A stretch of DNA of 64,000 nt from Domibacillus indicus (GTDB lineage: Bacteria; Bacillota; Bacilli; Bacillales; Domibacillaceae), in assembly GCF_023715895.1 (NCBI RefSeq), contig NZ_JAMBOO010000004.1, positions 345,955-409,954 of the forward strand, read 5' to 3'. Under the pieces are notes generated by a model, which saw nothing but the letters and a program-made list of their open reading frames with translations, had not been told where the DNA came from and made no database searches. The position numbers and the translations under genes are program-made. Of the stretch, positions 63,831 through 64,000 are shown piece after piece; the stretch's first letter is position 1; the number at the start of each line of letters is the position of its first letter.

Positions 63831-64000
63831 TCAGACAGCTTTTTTAAGGGACGATTGTTTGTATTCAATCGGACTTACATAGCCTAGTGTTCCATGAATA
63901 CGCAGCTTGTTAAACCAGTTGACATAGTCACTGAATTCAAGCGCAAGATGCTCCTGGCTATCAAATTTCATTTGGCTGACAAACTCTGTTTTGATGATTT
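63831..64000 (-). mobile_element. 3' end of an IS3-family transposase (orfB), cut by the window edge
   Basis: The leftward frame ends at 63831 and runs off the window. Its last 55 residues include SQMKFDSQEHLALEFSDYVN, then WFNKLRIHGTLGYVSPIEYK, the standard C-terminus of IS3-family transposases (DYVNWFN-x-x-RIH-x-LGY-x-SP). No stop interrupts this part, so the copy may be intact beyond the window. The sequence tggattgtcaacactaaa just beyond the stop may belong to its terminal inverted repeat. Confidence 0.85.

Noticed and set aside
63697..63882. 61-codon hydrophobic rightward frame
   Set aside because: It runs into the end of the leftward IS3 transposase and has no clear ribosome binding site.

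Overview
The window looks like chromosome from a Gram-positive member of the Bacillales, probably Bacillaceae. The evidence is AGGAGG-type ribosome binding sites, frequent TTG and GTG starts, SigA-type and SigD-type promoters, a csaB/tagA cell-wall polymer locus, many S-layer homology (SLH) proteins, and an exopolysaccharide locus of the Bacillus eps type with an epsC-associated (EAR) RNA. The genus cannot be fixed from sequence alone.

Layout. (1) 0.2-7.9 kb: a NERD nuclease-like gene between two clusters of GGCCGGAAA repeats, then a secondary-cell-wall-polymer locus: csaB and a glycosyltransferase leftward; a tagA-like transferase, a UDP-ManNAc dehydrogenase, galU and a glycosyltransferase rightward. 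(2) 8-13.8 kb: a decayed SLH gene, the main S-layer protein gene with a long leader, and a 5'-truncated SLH gene. (3) 13.9-18.6 kb: a large coiled-coil SF1 helicase with a small partner of unknown function, then a third GGCCGGAAA cluster. (4) 18.8-32.4 kb: a cell-surface block with an SLH-CAP protein, an SLH/SbsA-Ig-like protein behind a c-di-GMP-I riboswitch, two SH3 paralogues flanking a giant SLH-anchored pectinesterase, a second SLH protein, a membrane-anchored relative and a third SLH protein. (5) 32.4-34.5 kb: a TetR regulator and a two-gene sigma-factor/CoiA-like operon. (6) 34.6-58.3 kb: an exopolysaccharide locus with modulator, tyrosine kinase, phosphatase, EAR RNA plus terminator, an EpsC-like dehydratase, a very AT-rich block of transferases, polymerase, flippase and acetyltransferases, a dTDP-rhamnose set with a probable rhamnose 4-epimerase, a second pyruvyltransferase, galE, a deoxy-sugar reductase, the initiating sugar transferase and a broken acetyltransferase. 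(7) 58.4-64 kb: a 39-residue membrane ORF, a beta-helix protein, then decaying DNA with IS3 and LacI remnants, plus an apparently intact unit in which a second c-di-GMP riboswitch precedes a 67-residue ORF.

How it fits together. CsaB-type pyruvylation of the wall polymer creates the ligand for SLH domains, and the same window carries seven SLH-bearing genes plus one remnant that would use it. The c-di-GMP riboswitches and a consensus SigD promoter suggest that part of the surface protein set is tied to the motile/sessile switch. The EPS locus next door has the B. subtilis-like order of modulator, kinase, EAR RNA and epsC, but its middle has been replaced by AT-rich, probably imported, polysaccharide genes. 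All functional calls come from reading motifs and translations; no database search was run.
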